Origin: Porphyra umbilicalis | Taxonomy: Eukaryota > Rhodophyta > Bangiophyceae > Bangiales > Bangiaceae | DNA length: 64,000 bases | Direction: 5' to 3' | Assembly: GCA_002049455.2 (NCBI GenBank) | Contig: KV918852.1 | Location: 186,001 to 250,000, forward strand | Shown here: positions 23,046-35,401 of the stretch, in pieces | Position numbering within the stretch: position 1 is the first letter of the stretch | Layout: every line of letters starts with the position of its first letter | Made by a program: the position numbers and the translations under genes | The notes under the pieces: model-generated | Told to the model about the DNA's origin: nothing | What the model saw: the letters and a program-made list of their open reading frames with translations, nothing else | Databases searched by the model: none

Positions 23046-23729
23046 ATTCCCATGCGGGACACGTGGGTTTGAAGTCTCGAATCATTGCCGATTTTCGGTT
23101 TCAACACGTGCCTCGGTCGGAGCCACGTGGCCGTGGTAGCGACCGTCCCTACCGCATGGCGGGACGGCAGCCTTACCCGCCATCCGGGGGCGAACCAAGG
23201 AGATCGGACCGCATGGACTGTCTCAGGGGACGGTGATGGTACGCCACGGCTGACCGGCGTGGACCTAACGGATGTTGAACCACAAGTGAGGATCGGGATT
23301 CGGCCTGACGAACAAGGGGCTCTCCTAAGGGTAATACGCAAACGACCCGCGTGGCGTTTATTGGTCTCTGACGCGCCGTACGGCACCGTTGACACTACGA
23401 GACCCCCTACACTGCTACGCGCTTCGACTACGACTCCTGAGGGCACTGCCCCCCCCATCCTGTCATTGATGTTCCCCCTTTGGTCAACGGCGGTCCAACG
23501 AAGGCCCACCCCACCCGGGAACTGGAGGACCACGGGGTCTCTGCGCCTGTGGCGCATTGTGGTAGACGTCGCAGTCGCCTTGATGCTGCTGGCGGCGGTT
23601 GGCCCCACTGGCGGCCACGCCAACCTTGCGAAGGAGAGCCGCGCGGGTTTTACGCCGACCCACAAGTTGAAGCAGCTCCTCCAAGTGACGACGCGGGACC
23701 CCGGGGTGTTCGCGGGCCCACTGGGCGAT
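23046..23729. other. Gypsy B 3' region, no gene recognised
   Basis: A 296-codon plus-strand frame spans 23085-23975, but it lacks recognisable motifs and overlaps the antisense frame. I see no LTR end here. Confidence 0.4.
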
Positions 23730-25739
23730 CTAGTGGCCAAGATACGCCCCGGAGTGGCACAAGCCGGTTACCAAGGTTGCCGTGGTGTAGCCGCGGAGTT
23801 CCCCGGGGTCACAAGCCACCACGCGCGCCAACTTCTGCGGGACGCGATCCGAGGGGATGTGATCGAGTTGGTCGAAGGCCACGTAGGGGATGTCATGGTG
23901 TTCCACGGGGTCAGACGAGACAATTACGCTATCCCCGGAGTTGCCCACGGATGGGGCGGCGGAGGCGGCAGGTGAAGACGGCCCCGGAGAAGACGACCCC
24001 GCGGTGCTGGTCACCACGGAGGAAGCAGGCGGCTGGATCCCACCCCCGGGATAACGTTGGCTGCGGGTGGCCGAGACGGCGGCGGCCCAATCCTCACGAG
24101 CAGAGCCGTAGCCACGCGCCTCGAGGATGTCCGCGGTGTAGGGCAAGGCGAACAAGTGAAGATCCTCAGCGACCTTGACGCGGGTTCAGTCGTCATCCAC
24201 CTCGAGGGACGCCCAGATCCAACCCTCGAGGTTTCGACGGTCAGTGCTACGATCGCGGAGGCGCTGAAGAAAGGCTTCCGTGTCGGGGAGTTGATCCGAG
24301 AGGTCCAACAACGCCCCAAGGATGTCAATCGCCTCCGCGTCGGGACCCGCGGCGTTGACGCAGATGTTGAACGGCCCGACGGAGCGGATCCAATCGAGGA
24401 GACGCGGGGGGTAGCGCCACAAGACCCTACGGGTGCGGAAGGTCTCTAGGAAAACGAAGGCCCCCGCGAGAGCCCACTCGCTACGGCAAACGGTCCACGG
24501 GGTGCGCCGTCCCGCGTAGAGGTCGTCCGTGGCGTAGGAGTGCACCCACGGGAGTTCCACCATGCAACCGTACGGGACCTCGACCCCGGACCACCACGCG
24601 GGAGTCGGCAGGTAGAAGCGCTAGCGGGTCGCCTTAACGAAGCTCAAGTACTCCGCCTGGTGCCAAGCCAAGAGGTGTCCGGTGAGGCCACCCCGGTGGT
24701 TGCGGGCCGTCGTCAGCTGAACCGTCGTGGCGCCCTCCGGGTCCGATACATTGATGAAGGGCGGGCACGTGAGGATGTAGTCGAAGGTCAGCACCAAAGG
24801 CGGGCTCATCCGGGGTTCGTTCATGAAGCCGACGAAAGAACGGCGGTTGCCCACCTCGCGGCCACGCCGCACCAAAATGACTAATGAGGCTCGGTCGTCG
24901 AGGGAAGGTACGAGGGCGTGTGCATGGCGGAAATCTTTTTGGCGAAAGGGTTGGCGGGGCGCATCGAGTCGATGCCCCGGAACGTTGCGTGGGCCAGCGT
25001 GTCCGCTACGCCCACGCGGGCCTGCTCGCGTTCCCACGCGGGCGCTCACGTCGACGGGTCGGACAACACGGGCAGAAAGCCTACGTCGCTGGAGTAGCGC
25101 ATCTCCTCGTCGGCCATCGCGGAAGATGACGCGGGCACGGACACCTCGTGGTCGGGCGGCCGCCGGGTCCTCGGTCCGACGAGGGGATGGCGAAGGTACC
25201 TGCGTGGTAAAGGAGGGGGGGGGGACCCCCGAGGGCCAACAGAAGCAAGAAGCGGCGGGCACCACGGGGGGGGGGTGGACGGCACGTCGTAGGGTGGGCG
25301 GAGGAAAGGGTCGGCGAACATCGCGTCGCAGCGAGCGCGGATAGGATACGACGCGGGGTGGCGCGGCGGAGGCGTGGAGTCGCGCGTGGGGGGCTCGAGA
25401 CCGGGGTGTGCGTGTGGGCCCACGGAGGGAGGTGGGGCCACCGTGCGCCACGGGGGTTGTGAAGGCCGCGAGACACCGGTGCGGGCCGCGCGCCACGCCA
25501 CGCCAGTGTGGAGTGGGCCCGATCCGGTCCGCGGACCGACCTCGACAACCCCTCTGGGGCAAGGATCGGAGGGGGGTGGCGGTTGTGGCCGGCACCCGGC
25601 CAGGGGGCCGGGCCGGAACCCCCTCCTCAGGGGTCATCGCCGGACGGGCAGGGACGCCACGTAACGCGACGAGGGGGCTGTGTGGCGGTCGGGGATCCCA
25701 CAGTTGGAAGGGTCGTGGCCCCGCAGCTGTGGACAGCAC
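23730..25739 (-). pseudogene. Long antisense reading frame downstream of gypsy B, unknown function
   Basis: One minus-strand frame is open for about 670 codons except for TAG at 24621-24623 and TGA at 24186-24188. The text is protein-like rather than repetitive in 24060-24880 (FDYILTCPPFINV, RRVLWRYPPRLLDWI, ADILEARGYGSAREDWAAA) and Pro/Arg/Ala-rich toward its start. I recognise no family. It lies opposite to gypsy B, after the chromodomain, where antisense ORFs are known in some plant gypsy elements. It could instead be an unrelated gene fragment into which gypsy B was joined. Confidence 0.5.
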
Positions 25740-27428
25740 ACCCCTGGGGGCCGTCCCAAAATATCCCCATCCGGGCCAGCAAGGGAATGACCTGTCCAGA
25801 ACCTGGGAAGATTGGATTCAGACGGGGGGGGAGGGGCTTTTCTCCTGTGGTTTTCGCAGCCCCCCTACTACTTGTTTGAACTTTTCGCTTTGGAATGATT
25901 TATCTGTTTGGCGCATTTGGGGCGGCGACTTTGGCCGCCGGCGTTCGGGTTTGGAAGGGGTTATTGACCGTGGAGACGCCGTCCCCGTCGCCGTTTGATA
26001 AAACCAACTGTGCTTTGGACTACGATTCCCCCCTGGGCTTTGCCGTGATCCTCTCCTCCCGTTGGAAGAAGGTTGGGCTGTGGGTCGATTTCCGGGGCAG
26101 TTCCTCCGACGGACCGAGCTGATGAGGAGGTCACTTCGGAAAGACGAAGAGCCAACGTGGTTGTGCCTAGAACCGCTACAGGTGCTACGTTAGTACTTCG
26201 AAACACGCGACGCTTGTCAAATACGATTGATCGGCGTCATTTGATCGCAGATTCGCAACGAAGGAACGGTCAGCACTGCCTGCGACGCACCGGTGCGTTC
26301 TCGTTAAGGTGCACCAGGCGGAGATCCTCCGCGCTCTCGGGCCACTTTCCGCCCTCTCTCCAGCACCAGCGTGCGCTGAATTTTGGACCCGACCCCCCCT
26401 GCTACTGACGACTTTGGGGCTCATCGACGCGCTCGCCGTCCTCTTTGCCCGTGGATACGTGACCCCGTTGTGAACGATGACGGCCGCCGGTGACGGGTCA
26501 CGAACTCGACGCTATCTCCTTCACCACCACTCGCTGCCGCCTCGACCTGCCCCCCCCCCTACTGACGACACCGGGGCCTATAGACGCGCCCGTCGTTGTA
26601 TTTGCCCGGGGACACGTGACCCTGTCGTTAAGGGTGACGGGCGTCAGTGTCATGCGGCAAGTGAACGCCGCCCATGCCCCCTTGCTTCCCATGCTGCTGT
26701 GATACAGCAGCAGTTCTGTGTCTCAGCTCAAGTTGAGCTCAAGGCATGGGCACTGTTTGAAGCTGACTTGCTGACCAAGTGGACTTGCACATCGCTTTCT
26801 AGGTGTATGCGTGTCTGTTGAGGATGGCACTGGCACTCAATTTTTGATGCTCACCAGATTCAGAGGGACGTGCGTTGCGTGGTATGTCTTGACGCTTGTC
26901 GGATGGCGCTGCAGCCGGTCATCTGACTGTCAGTAACGTGGGGCCCAGAGAATCCCCCTTCTTCCCATTTTGGCACGCTCGAAGCTGCGCTGTCCCAGAC
27001 GGAGGTCAGGACTGACCGCCATGCACCCCTTTTGTCTTGCTGTTGCTTCTGCGTACGCGACGGCGGGTGACTGATTCTGCCGTGACTCCCGTGCGGAATC
27101 CCTCCTTCTATGCTGTGCCCTGCCGGCGGCGGATTCTCAGTTCTTGGTCCGCCGGCCGGGCCATAAGAACGCCGCCGTCGGGACGTCAGTTGCCACGGAA
27201 GGCTCTTCATTCCAACACCGGCTCCTGGCCACACCCAAGCCGGCCTTCCGCTGACGCTACCCTCCCTGCTCGTGCGCCGCTCACGGTTACTCGACCTACC
27301 CCTCCTGCGGCGTTCAGCCTCTTCTTACCTTCGGCCCAGCCATGTCGGCCCGGGGAGAAAAGCTTCCGCTGCCCTCCTCTGCGTCAGTCTTGGCCCGCGG
27401 TCGTGCTGTGCGCGAGGCGGCTCGCGTG
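25740..27428. other. No recognisable gene; one duplicated segment
   Basis: A segment of about 69 bp at 26402-26470 recurs with divergence at 26559-26627 (both begin CTACTGACGAC and include a TTTGCCCG block). Other frames are short. I found no LTR or transposase motif. Confidence 0.5.
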
Positions 27429-29510
27429 ATGGCGACGATGCGCCCGCCTACGCAGGGCGACCGCAAGGCCGACGAGGACATGCGTGTCATGGCGGCTGAG
27501 GCTCAGGCCACGTAGGCATCCTTGGGCACAGTCGGCTTCGCCCCGCCCATGCAGGAGTCCTCGGCTCCCCCCACTCCGTCGCTGTTTGACCCGTCGCTTC
27601 TCCTTTCCGGCTCCCTGGCAGGGGGCACGCGCTTGCCGCCGTTACCGGCGTCACCCGGCATGTCCCTGTATACCCGCCAGTACACAAGCGTGCACGGCTT
27701 TGGCGGCGCCGGCTCGGCCGGCGCTGGCACGCCCACGACGGCGTACGGGCAGACGACAGGCATGGCGGCCCCTCCGCGCACAAGCGCGCTGGCGGCGTCT
27801 TGGCGGCCGACGAAGTTGTCGGCGCTCACGGGTCCGACGGACGTGGCCGGCGCAACCGCGCCGTTGACGGCGATTGACGGCGTCGGCGCGACGGGCCTTC
27901 AAATGATGGGTGGGGTGGCAGACGCGTTTCAGATCATGAGTGACGCCGAGGAGGCATCGGAGCTGTCCCTGGGGACTCCGGCGGCGTCTACGAGCCTGCC
28001 GCCTATGGGCCCTTCCTCGGCGCCCAACGGGTTGGCTTGTGTGACTGCGCCGGTAACGGGCACGGCGCCGGCTGGGGTGGCTTTGGCCACCGCTGAGATC
28101 CATCGTCCAGTGGGTCCGCCAGCGCATGTCTTCGCTTGTCGTCGAGTGGGTGCTCGACGCCACCCGCACTTCTCGGCAACCCCGGCGCTGTCCCGTGCGG
28201 GTGTAGTGCAGACGAGCGCGATGGCTGTGGCGACAGCTCCGACTACAGCGGCGGCCTTCACGGCCGCGGCACCTCTTCCCACCTTGGCGGAGATGGCCTC
28301 CACGGCGGTGGCGGCCTTTCCCATCGCGGTGGAGGTGGCGGCTACGACGGCGGGGTCAGCAAGTGCGGCACCGAGCGGCACGGTTGTCAAGAGCGTGCGC
28401 AAGGAGGGTGGAAAGCGTGCCACCCGCAAAACGTCTGTCGTTGCAGACACCGCCGAGGCGCCGACGACGAGCCCTTAGCAGCCGCCGGCCGCCAATGAGG
28501 ACGCGCATTACGATTCGGACGACGAAGCGGACGAGCGCCATAACTTGGCGCTCGACAAGGAGAGCTTGGGCAAGCTCATGACGTTCATCTCGTCGGCCAA
28601 GGACATGCTGACGACCCTTGGCATGCTGACACCGAACGTGAGCAAGCTGTAAGAGAAGGTGCAGAGTAACGGGAAGTGCCTGGAGACCCTCGCGCTGGCG
28701 GTAAACGACCTCAAAAAGCGGAAGATCATCCAAGCGCACAGCTTCAAAGACTCGGAAATTGAGAAGTACTCCGACTACGAGGAGTTGAAGGCCTTCATCG
28801 GCACGGGCACCTTCGGCGGCGCTGAGCTGGCCACGAACTCAACTGCTGCGGCGTCACACGGCAACAAGCTGTCGCCCCTGCAGGAGGGCACCCTCAAGAT
28901 GCTCCGCGTTCGCCATCGTGTCAAGATCCGCACCCATGGCCGCGTGGGCGGGACGACGTCGACCATCAATGTCGTCAACGACGCGGAGGCCGACTGGATT
29001 GTCATTGTCGCAAAGTCGATGGACGAGCTCGACATGGATGAGCGCAACGCTAACGACTTCCTGATCTTCAATATCAGCCCCCCGTCGAACCGTAAGGTGA
29101 CGAACAAGGTAAAGAACAAGGTCAAGACCGTCCGCGCCTACCAGCCTATCATGCAGGCCAACGCCCACGAGCGGGAGGAGCTCAAGAAGAAGGCGGTGGC
29201 GGCGTGAATGAAGGAAGACAAAGAAATTGCCGAAGCAATGCAGCCGGCCGAGGAGACCAAGTGGCTCAGCAACTGCCGTATCGACGTCGGCGCCGCTCTG
29301 CTTGTCACGCCGCGCTTTGAGGCGTCGGATCGCGGCATCAAGGGCATCGTGGCTGCCGTCAAGGCCATCTTTGTGGACCCCCCCTTCACAGACCGCATCA
29401 AGGAGCCCATTAACGTGGGGGATGAGCCTCGCGCTATGACGGCGTGTGGTCTCGTCGCTTCGCCGCGTACTTTGTGCGCTGTGCTGTGGAGCGCATTGTG
29501 CGTGTTGTAG
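27429..29510 (+). pseudogene. Unknown protein frame with four in-frame stops
   Basis: From ATG 27429 one frame runs to 29510 with stops only at 27513 (TAG), 28476 (TAG), 28650 (TAA) and 29205 (TGA). The N-terminal half is Ala/Pro/Thr-rich. The C-terminal half is ordinary protein text, including a Lys-rich helix (RKVTNKVKNKVKTV) and CRIDVGAALLVTPRFEASDR. I do not recognise it; a Gag-like or other element-encoded protein is possible given the setting. Its 3' end meets a 565-bp LTR-like insertion at 29503, and text in another frame (RRFAAYFVRCAVERIV) continues across that insertion, so the gene may once have been longer. Confidence 0.5.
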
Positions 29511-30067
29511 CAGCCCCCCAAGCCCGCGCAGGTAAGTTGGAGTTACCGCGGACTGCCTGGATAATTCCGGGAGTACTTATGCGGTCATCGGCTTGTTTGG
29601 CTGTGCCATTGTCATGCATTGCTGTATGTGTGTAATGTTATTACTAGTACTTGTATATTGAGGGCAGCTCCTTTTAGAGCTGAGCTCGGAAAGATTCTCG
29701 TGGGGTCATCGAGGGGCGTCGCGATTTGTGGGGTGGTGAGAGCATGTACCCTCCCATGGAGGGAGCACTGCGCTGGCGGGGGAGTGAGCCGGCAGAACGT
29801 GGCGAGAGAGGCACACGGAGGGCTTAAGAGCCTGCTGGCCTCGCACCTAACACCGCTCTCGAGTAAAGCAATGCATCCACCCAACTACCGCTCACTTCAC
29901 AGGTTCTGGGCCCATAACCTTTGAAGTGAGCGGTAGTTGGGTGGATGCGTTGGGGGAGTGTTGAGGCAGGCCCCTAATTCCGCGGTAACTCCGACTTACC
30001 TGCGCGGGCTTGGGGGGCTGCCTCAACAATCCCCCAACGCATCCACCCAACCACCGCTCACTTCACA
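29503..30067 (-). mobile_element. 565-bp LTR-only insertion with internal primer-binding site
   Basis: The ends are TGTTGTAG...CTTCACA and a 5-bp duplication GTGCG flanks it (29498-29502 and 30068-30072). Inside, 29902-29919 on the minus strand reads GGTTATGGGCCCAGAACC, the same initiator-tRNA-Met half site used by copia B. On each side of this site lies a block whose outer end starts TGTGAAGTGAGCGG on the minus strand, so the structure is LTR, PBS, LTR with almost no internal region. The short block (29921-30066) is itself a large imperfect palindrome and holds an inverted copy of 29513-29552. It resembles a TRIM-like or rearranged copia derivative. Confidence 0.75.
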
Positions 30068-30072
30068 GTGCG

Positions 30073-31167
30073 CGGCGGCATCGGCCGCCGCAACGGCTTG
30101 GACGGTGGCTGGTATGACCGCTGGTGATGGGAGGTGCTGACTCTGAAGGCGTTGTGCCGCAGAGCCGGGCTCCTTGGAACGGTCTGATTATCAACGACAC
30201 CACCAACGAGAAGCTACTCTCCTTCCCGCATGACGCCGTGCCGTTCACAAGATCGCGCACTTGCTGGCGCTGTTCACGGTGGTGGCCGCGGCGGAGGTTA
30301 CGGCGTTGGCTCCGGCAGAGGTGACCTCGGAGGGGACTTGGGCGGCGGCGACAGCCGCGGCGACGGAGGCGGCGACGCCGGGTGCCGTGGCGGCGCCTGG
30401 TGCGCCGGCCACGGGGGTCGCCGTGCTCGCTCGCGTTTGCTCGAGTGTCTGGGACCAGCGCTTCGAACTGCTCCTTTTGCGTGACCGTTTTGTGCGCCGT
30501 GGCACTGGCTGTCTTGGTGCTCGCTCCGGATGGGGCGGCGCATTGGAGCCCGCACTTGCTACTCCCTTTGCTCGAGTCTGGTGTCTTCCTTGTCTTTCTG
30601 GTTTTCAGTAAAGCCTCGTGACTCCTGCTTTGTGGTTCCCCGATTGCCTTCTCTGTTTTATATTTGGCCCCGTCGAGTTCTGTCTCCTTGATTTTGAGTG
30701 CTCGCTCTCTCTTATCTGCGAGGGTGGGTGATTGGGGCCATTGTGTGTTTAAGCCGGAGGGTGGAGGGATTGCTGGTGCGCTCGAGGCTGGAGCTGTGGC
30801 ACTTGTAGGTAGGAAGCGCAGTAGCGCTGCGTATTGTCCTGCCTTTTGTGTCTTTTTGCCCCGCATCCCCGCGCGCAGCCCGCGACTTCCGCGCCTGCAG
30901 CGCGAGCGCGCGGCCCTGACCGCGGAGCTGGCACGCGGCGCTGCGCCCCCGCGTGCCGCACGCGGCGCCCCCGCTGCCGCGCCGCCGCGCCCGCCGCGCC
31001 CCCGCGCCGCCGCGCCGCCGCGCCGCCCGCCCCTGGGCCACCCATTAGCAGCGATGCGCGGGCGCATGCCCGGGCGCATGCTCATCCGATGCGCGCCCCT
31101 AAATACGGTTGCCAGGACCTACCCCCGACACCCGTCCTCTGATTCCCTGTTGAGTGAGATCGGCCGA
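30073..31167. other. Low-complexity GC-rich stretch, no confident gene
   Basis: Minus-strand text near 30480-30740 includes a charged coiled-coil-like run (ALADKRERALKIKETELD), and 30270-30470 encodes Ala-rich text on both strands. 30900-31030 is a CGC/GCC repeat. No domain is recognised and frames shift repeatedly. Confidence 0.35.
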
Positions 31168-31290
31168 GACTTCTGTTTCCATCTATCGATGGGTTGTGTT
31201 CCATCTATGTAACTTCCATCGACGTTTCCATCGATTTCCATCGAAGACCCGGGCGGAAGCCCAGATCCTTAAAGGTCCTGTTTCCATCGA
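31168..31290. repeat. Cluster of TTTCCATCGA-type short repeats
   Basis: TTCCATCKA or its variants occur at least six times. The cluster sits at the 3' truncation of the neighbouring pogo relic. Confidence 0.65.
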
Positions 31291-32385
31291 AATAGTGCCC
31301 TTGATGGAAAAAACTCCGAAGTAGACGATCTTGGACGGCTCTGCGATCACGTGCACGTTGGCGCGCAGCAGGGTCAGCAGACCCGCGGGGGACAGGTGCA
31401 CCTTGGCTCCGTCAAGCGACAGAATCTTGGTCTCGCCCGGGTAGTTGGAGCGTGCAAGGGAGGCAAACTTCTGAGCCCAAACGCCTCTCTAGTGAAGCCT
31501 GGAGGAGACCGGCGCCACACAATCGCTCCGTCGTTGAGGAAGGCGGCGAGAGCCTTGTCCTGGTTCCCGCCGTCCCTGTCAGTCGATGTCACAAACGCGT
31601 GACCGCTGGTGTCCGTCGACAACCACAAAGTGAGGCGCCGTAACACCCGCCGCCGAAACCCAAAACGCCGCCGTGCACGCGCCCGATCCCGAAGCAAACG
31701 ACGGCAGGACATCCTCAGGTTTGCGTAGTCCGACACCTCCTATAACGCCGCCACGACACTCCACGGCCGACGTCCGGGCGTGCACGTGTGTCTCGTCCAT
31801 GTTTCACACTTGACAGGCAGAGGTGATGGCGTGATCACGGTACAGCAGTGCTAGTACGGCGTACCACCGCGCACGGTACAGCAGTGTTAGTACGGCGTAC
31901 CAGCGCGCCACCACATTGGGTCTCGAGTTGAGGGCGCGAACCTCCTACAGCATGCCGACCCGGTACCGCCTCACCCCTTAGTGGCGGCTCAAAAGGCCAT
32001 TCACCCAGCTATTCCCATGCGACAGCGAACCGTTGAATCGGGCCCGTGGAGCGGCCTGCCGCTCCGGCGACAGCTCTGCGAGGTAGGAGGCACACACTCG
32101 AGTGAGCGCGTCTTGAGACAGCCCACGTCCAAGCGTCGCATTCACGACAAGATACTTGGCCAGGAGGTGTTCCTCGTCCGACGAAAAGAGGGATGACGGG
32201 CCCGGCCTGCGCAGGGCTCCTCCACAAATAATGAAGCGGCGCGCCTGGGCGTAGGAGAGCCAAAAGCGGTCTCCAAAGACCTTGGTAGTCAGCTCCCCGC
32301 TGCGAAAGAGACGCAGGCGCGTAACCCTGGCCTGGTGTCTTGCAGCATCACCATCCTCTGTGGCAGGCGGCCGCCGTGGCGCCAT
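31290..32385 (-). pseudogene. Pogo/jerky-type (DDE_1) transposase relic
   Basis: From ATG 32385 the frame has an N-terminal helix-turn-helix region (FSSDEEHLLAKYLV, then SWVNGLLSRH, matching the CENP-B/psq-type binding domain), then a stop near 31978. Later frames hold NMDETHVHA (first catalytic Asp, about 31800) and ILSLDGAKVHLSPAGLL (second Asp, about 31380). The third Asp is missing because the homology ends at the TTTCCATCGA cluster. Several frameshifts. Different from the pogo element at 53-55 kb. Confidence 0.75.
31836..31907. repeat. Two tandem 36-bp units inside the pogo relic
   Basis: Units 31836-31871 and 31872-31907 begin CACGGTACAGCAGTG and differ at two or three bases. They duplicate twelve codons of the relic. 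Confidence 0.85.
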
Positions 32386-32448
32386 TGCGCGCCACTCAAA
32401 CGGGGGGAGTGGGGGTAATGGTGTGCTCAGTCTGTTAGTGGGTTGCAA

Positions 32449-35401
32449 GTGCGCTCAGTGTGGGGCAGATGGCTCAGAGAGATACCAAACCGGATGAGGA
32501 TGGTCGGGGGGAGGACGACGCGGGCATCTGCAAGATAGAAGACGGCAGAGTCACCAGAATGTGTGCCCATGGTGTCATCAGAGCATGTACTGACGTATCA
32601 AATTGATTTTCGAGAGTGCGCCTTTTTTTTCTCTCTCGGCGTGCTGCTCGGTCCCACTTGCTGTCTTCGGGGGGCGCTCGACACCGAAGGCGAGCTGACA
32701 AGTTGGCGCGTTGAATGGTGTGCATCATGTTTGCCTGCCTGTTTTTGTTTTGTTTTGAAAAACTGGTACATGGGCGTTCCACTCTCTTTTCTGACACCAC
32801 CGAGCCCGATCTTATGAGTAAACACTGTTGATTTGCCACACAATTCTCTGGACTTTAGTCTAGGGAACTTAATAACATGCGCATGGGGCCACACACATAA
32901 CTTTTTTTTTCTCCAGTGCACGCGCGGGAGTTCTTGCAGTTGGCCCCGTGTGCGCACCTTTTTGGGCGGTACGCAGTGTATCGATCACTGCTGCGGGTCC
33001 TTTGGGCATGGTTCGGTGCACAACATGTGTCCAGCACTTTTTGTAGCTTTTCTCGTTTGTAGCATGTCACCCGCGGTCATACGGACGCCGGACGTCGCTT
33101 TTCGTAGGATGTCCGGGTCAGTTGCCTCAGAATGAGGGTGGTGCGTGCAGACCCCCGGAAACGCCGATCTGGTCAGACGCGTGGACTGTATTTGGTGGTT
33201 TAGTCCAGCGATGGCGCTCCACGGGACAACCAAGGCACATTCTGTTCGAAATTTAAAGCAGATGCTCGCGACCCATCGTCCTGGAGGAGAAGGCTCCCGG
33301 ACGGCCGGCAGTAGCTGCCGACGGCCGCACCACCGCAGTAGTCGGGGTCACCACCGCGGCGGCCGCACACGCCCGACACACCCCCCGCGCGCGCGTCGGT
33401 GCGCGACCGCCCGCGACCAACACAGCCGGCGCACGGTCGGCCGTCGCGCCGACGAGGCGACCAGCCCCACCCACCCCCCCGCGCGCCCCCGCGCCGACGC
33501 GGCGGCAGCGTTGACGGCGGCCCCGCCCGTTGTGATGCCCCCCCACTCTTCGCCCCCGCCACTGAATTACGGGGGACGAGCTCCGCCGACGTTGCGAGCG
33601 GGGAAGGGCGCCGGCAGCGCCACCTCCGCCTCCCCTGCCGCGGCTGCCGCCGCTGTCGCGCCCGCCATCGCCGCGACTGTGACGGGTGGTGGCTGCGACG
33701 GCGGCGATGGCGGCGGCGGGCTGTGGTCCATGGCCCCACCGTCGCCGCTGCCGCCGCTAGCGGGCGTGCGCACCGCCGCCGATGCGCCGGCGGGGGGCGG
33801 CGGAGCGGAGTTCGACGGCGGCCTGCCTGCGGCAGCGGCGGCGGCGCCCAACGGCCGCGGCCGTGGCGACCGGGACGGGTGCGGCGGTAGGCCGGCGGCG
33901 GTGTGCACGTCTGGAGGTGTGAGGGTATTCGTCTGCTTGTGGCTGGGGGGGGAGGCGCGGCGGTGACGGCGGCGGCGTGGGCGGCGGCGGCGGCGGTGCT
34001 TGTTGGCGGTGGCTTGTTTGCCGAGGATGCGCGGCCGCGCGAGGCGGGTGGTTCGCGTGGGCAGGTCGTCGGCGGCTGCTTCGCACGTTATCAACAAGTC
34101 CAGGGTATTTCCCTGGACTTTAGTCTAGGGTGCTTTTTCACACCCACACGTCGAAAAAAAAGTCCTTATTTCTAGTGCACGTTGCGGGAGTATTTAAAAA
34201 AACGTTTTTGGAGGTCCATTTGGCTCCCTACGCCGTTGGAGGACGTCCCCCGGCGCTTTCTTGACTATGGGAACATGCGTCGGGGCTGCCCGCATCTTTC
34301 TGTGAAGTTGCTAGAGGTGGCGACGTCTTCATCGCCCGTACGGTCCGCGGAAGCAGAATCGTGGTTGAAAAGGTGCGTGAGGGCAGGTGCGGCGTTTACA
34401 GGGTCGTGGGGGCAGGTGGACGCGGCCACGAACGGCCATGATGTCGCAATTCCGCGGTGGTTGGCCAGAATCGGGCTCTGTGGGCCCTGTGGGAGACGTC
34501 GGTTTTGATTTTTCACACTGGGGTCGTGTCGGCGCTGAATGCGCTGCGGCCTGCGCGGTCGCGTCTCTTCCCGCAACACCCGCGCGCGGCGGGTGGGGGC
34601 GGCGGCCACCGCCGCTGGCGGTGTTGCCGCCGCGCCTGCCGCCGACGCGGCGGTGAGCAGTGGACGACCGTGCGCACAACGCGCGCCCGCACACGGTAGC
34701 GAGTGGCGCCCGCGGCCGCGGCGGCCGCGGCCGCGGCGGTGCCGGCGGCGGCGGCGGCGGCGGCGTGGCGCCCCTGCTATTTTCTCGCTCCACCCCGCCG
34801 CCCGCCCCCCCGTGCCATCGACAGCTTCTTCCCCCCCCCTCCCCCTCTGTGGCTTCACATACCCCCCCCTCCCCATCCACCGCGTCGCCGCCGCGCACGT
34901 GCGCATCGCGCAGCTCGGCCTCGAGTCTGCGCTGCGGCAAGCGACAACTGCCCAGCCAGCGTCGGCCGGTGGTTGCTCGGATGGTGGCGGCCGTGCCTCG
35001 GTGGCAGCCGCCGCCCGCCACGGCGGTGGCGGCCGCTGCTGACCCTCCGGTGGGTGCGGCAGGAGCCCCTCGCGGCGATCACCTACCCCCCCTCGGACGA
35101 AGACAAAATCGCTGGTCGTCGAGGAGCGTGCGGGCGGCCACTCTCCACCAGTGGGCGGGTACCCCCCCGACGGCAGCAGCTGCCGCTCGTGCGGGCCGCG
35201 GTGGACGCCGCGGCGGCGGTGAGCGGAGCGCCCCCTACGCCAGCAAGCGGTGGTCACGTCGGCGACCGCCACCACCGCCGCCATGGCCGCCTTCCTCCTC
35301 GTCTCCTTTTTTCTGATCTCCCGTTCGTACGTGCGCTACCAAGCGGCGCCGGTCGTGCAGGTGACGCTCACCCGGGAGGCGGTGCTCGACTTGCCTATGT
35401 A
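32449..35401. other. Intergenic region with small dispersed repeats; no confident gene
   Basis: Long GC-rich frames here (33145-33966 plus, 34265-35284 minus, 34703-35416 plus) are Ala/Pro/Arg/Gly text without motifs. Two related AT-richer segments at 32853-32935 and 34107-34190 share TGGACTTTAGTCTAGGG, a T- or A-run and AGTGCACG..GCGGGAG, suggesting a short MITE-like family. A 9-bp hairpin AGTCCAGGG/CCCTGGACT lies at 34097-34119. Confidence 0.5.

Larger units (their letters stand above)
11638..25739 (+). mobile_element. Gypsy B: decayed chromodomain gypsy element, interrupted by copia B
   Basis: Remnants occur in gypsy order on the plus strand: gag with zinc knuckle, protease, RT, RNase H, integrase N-terminus, (copia B), integrase core and C-terminus, chromodomain. 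There are many frameshifts and stops, and catalytic residues are replaced. No LTR pair was found: the left end abuts the copia A LTR, and the right end is unknown, so the coordinate given is only the end of the antisense frame. Much older than copia B. Confidence 0.8.
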
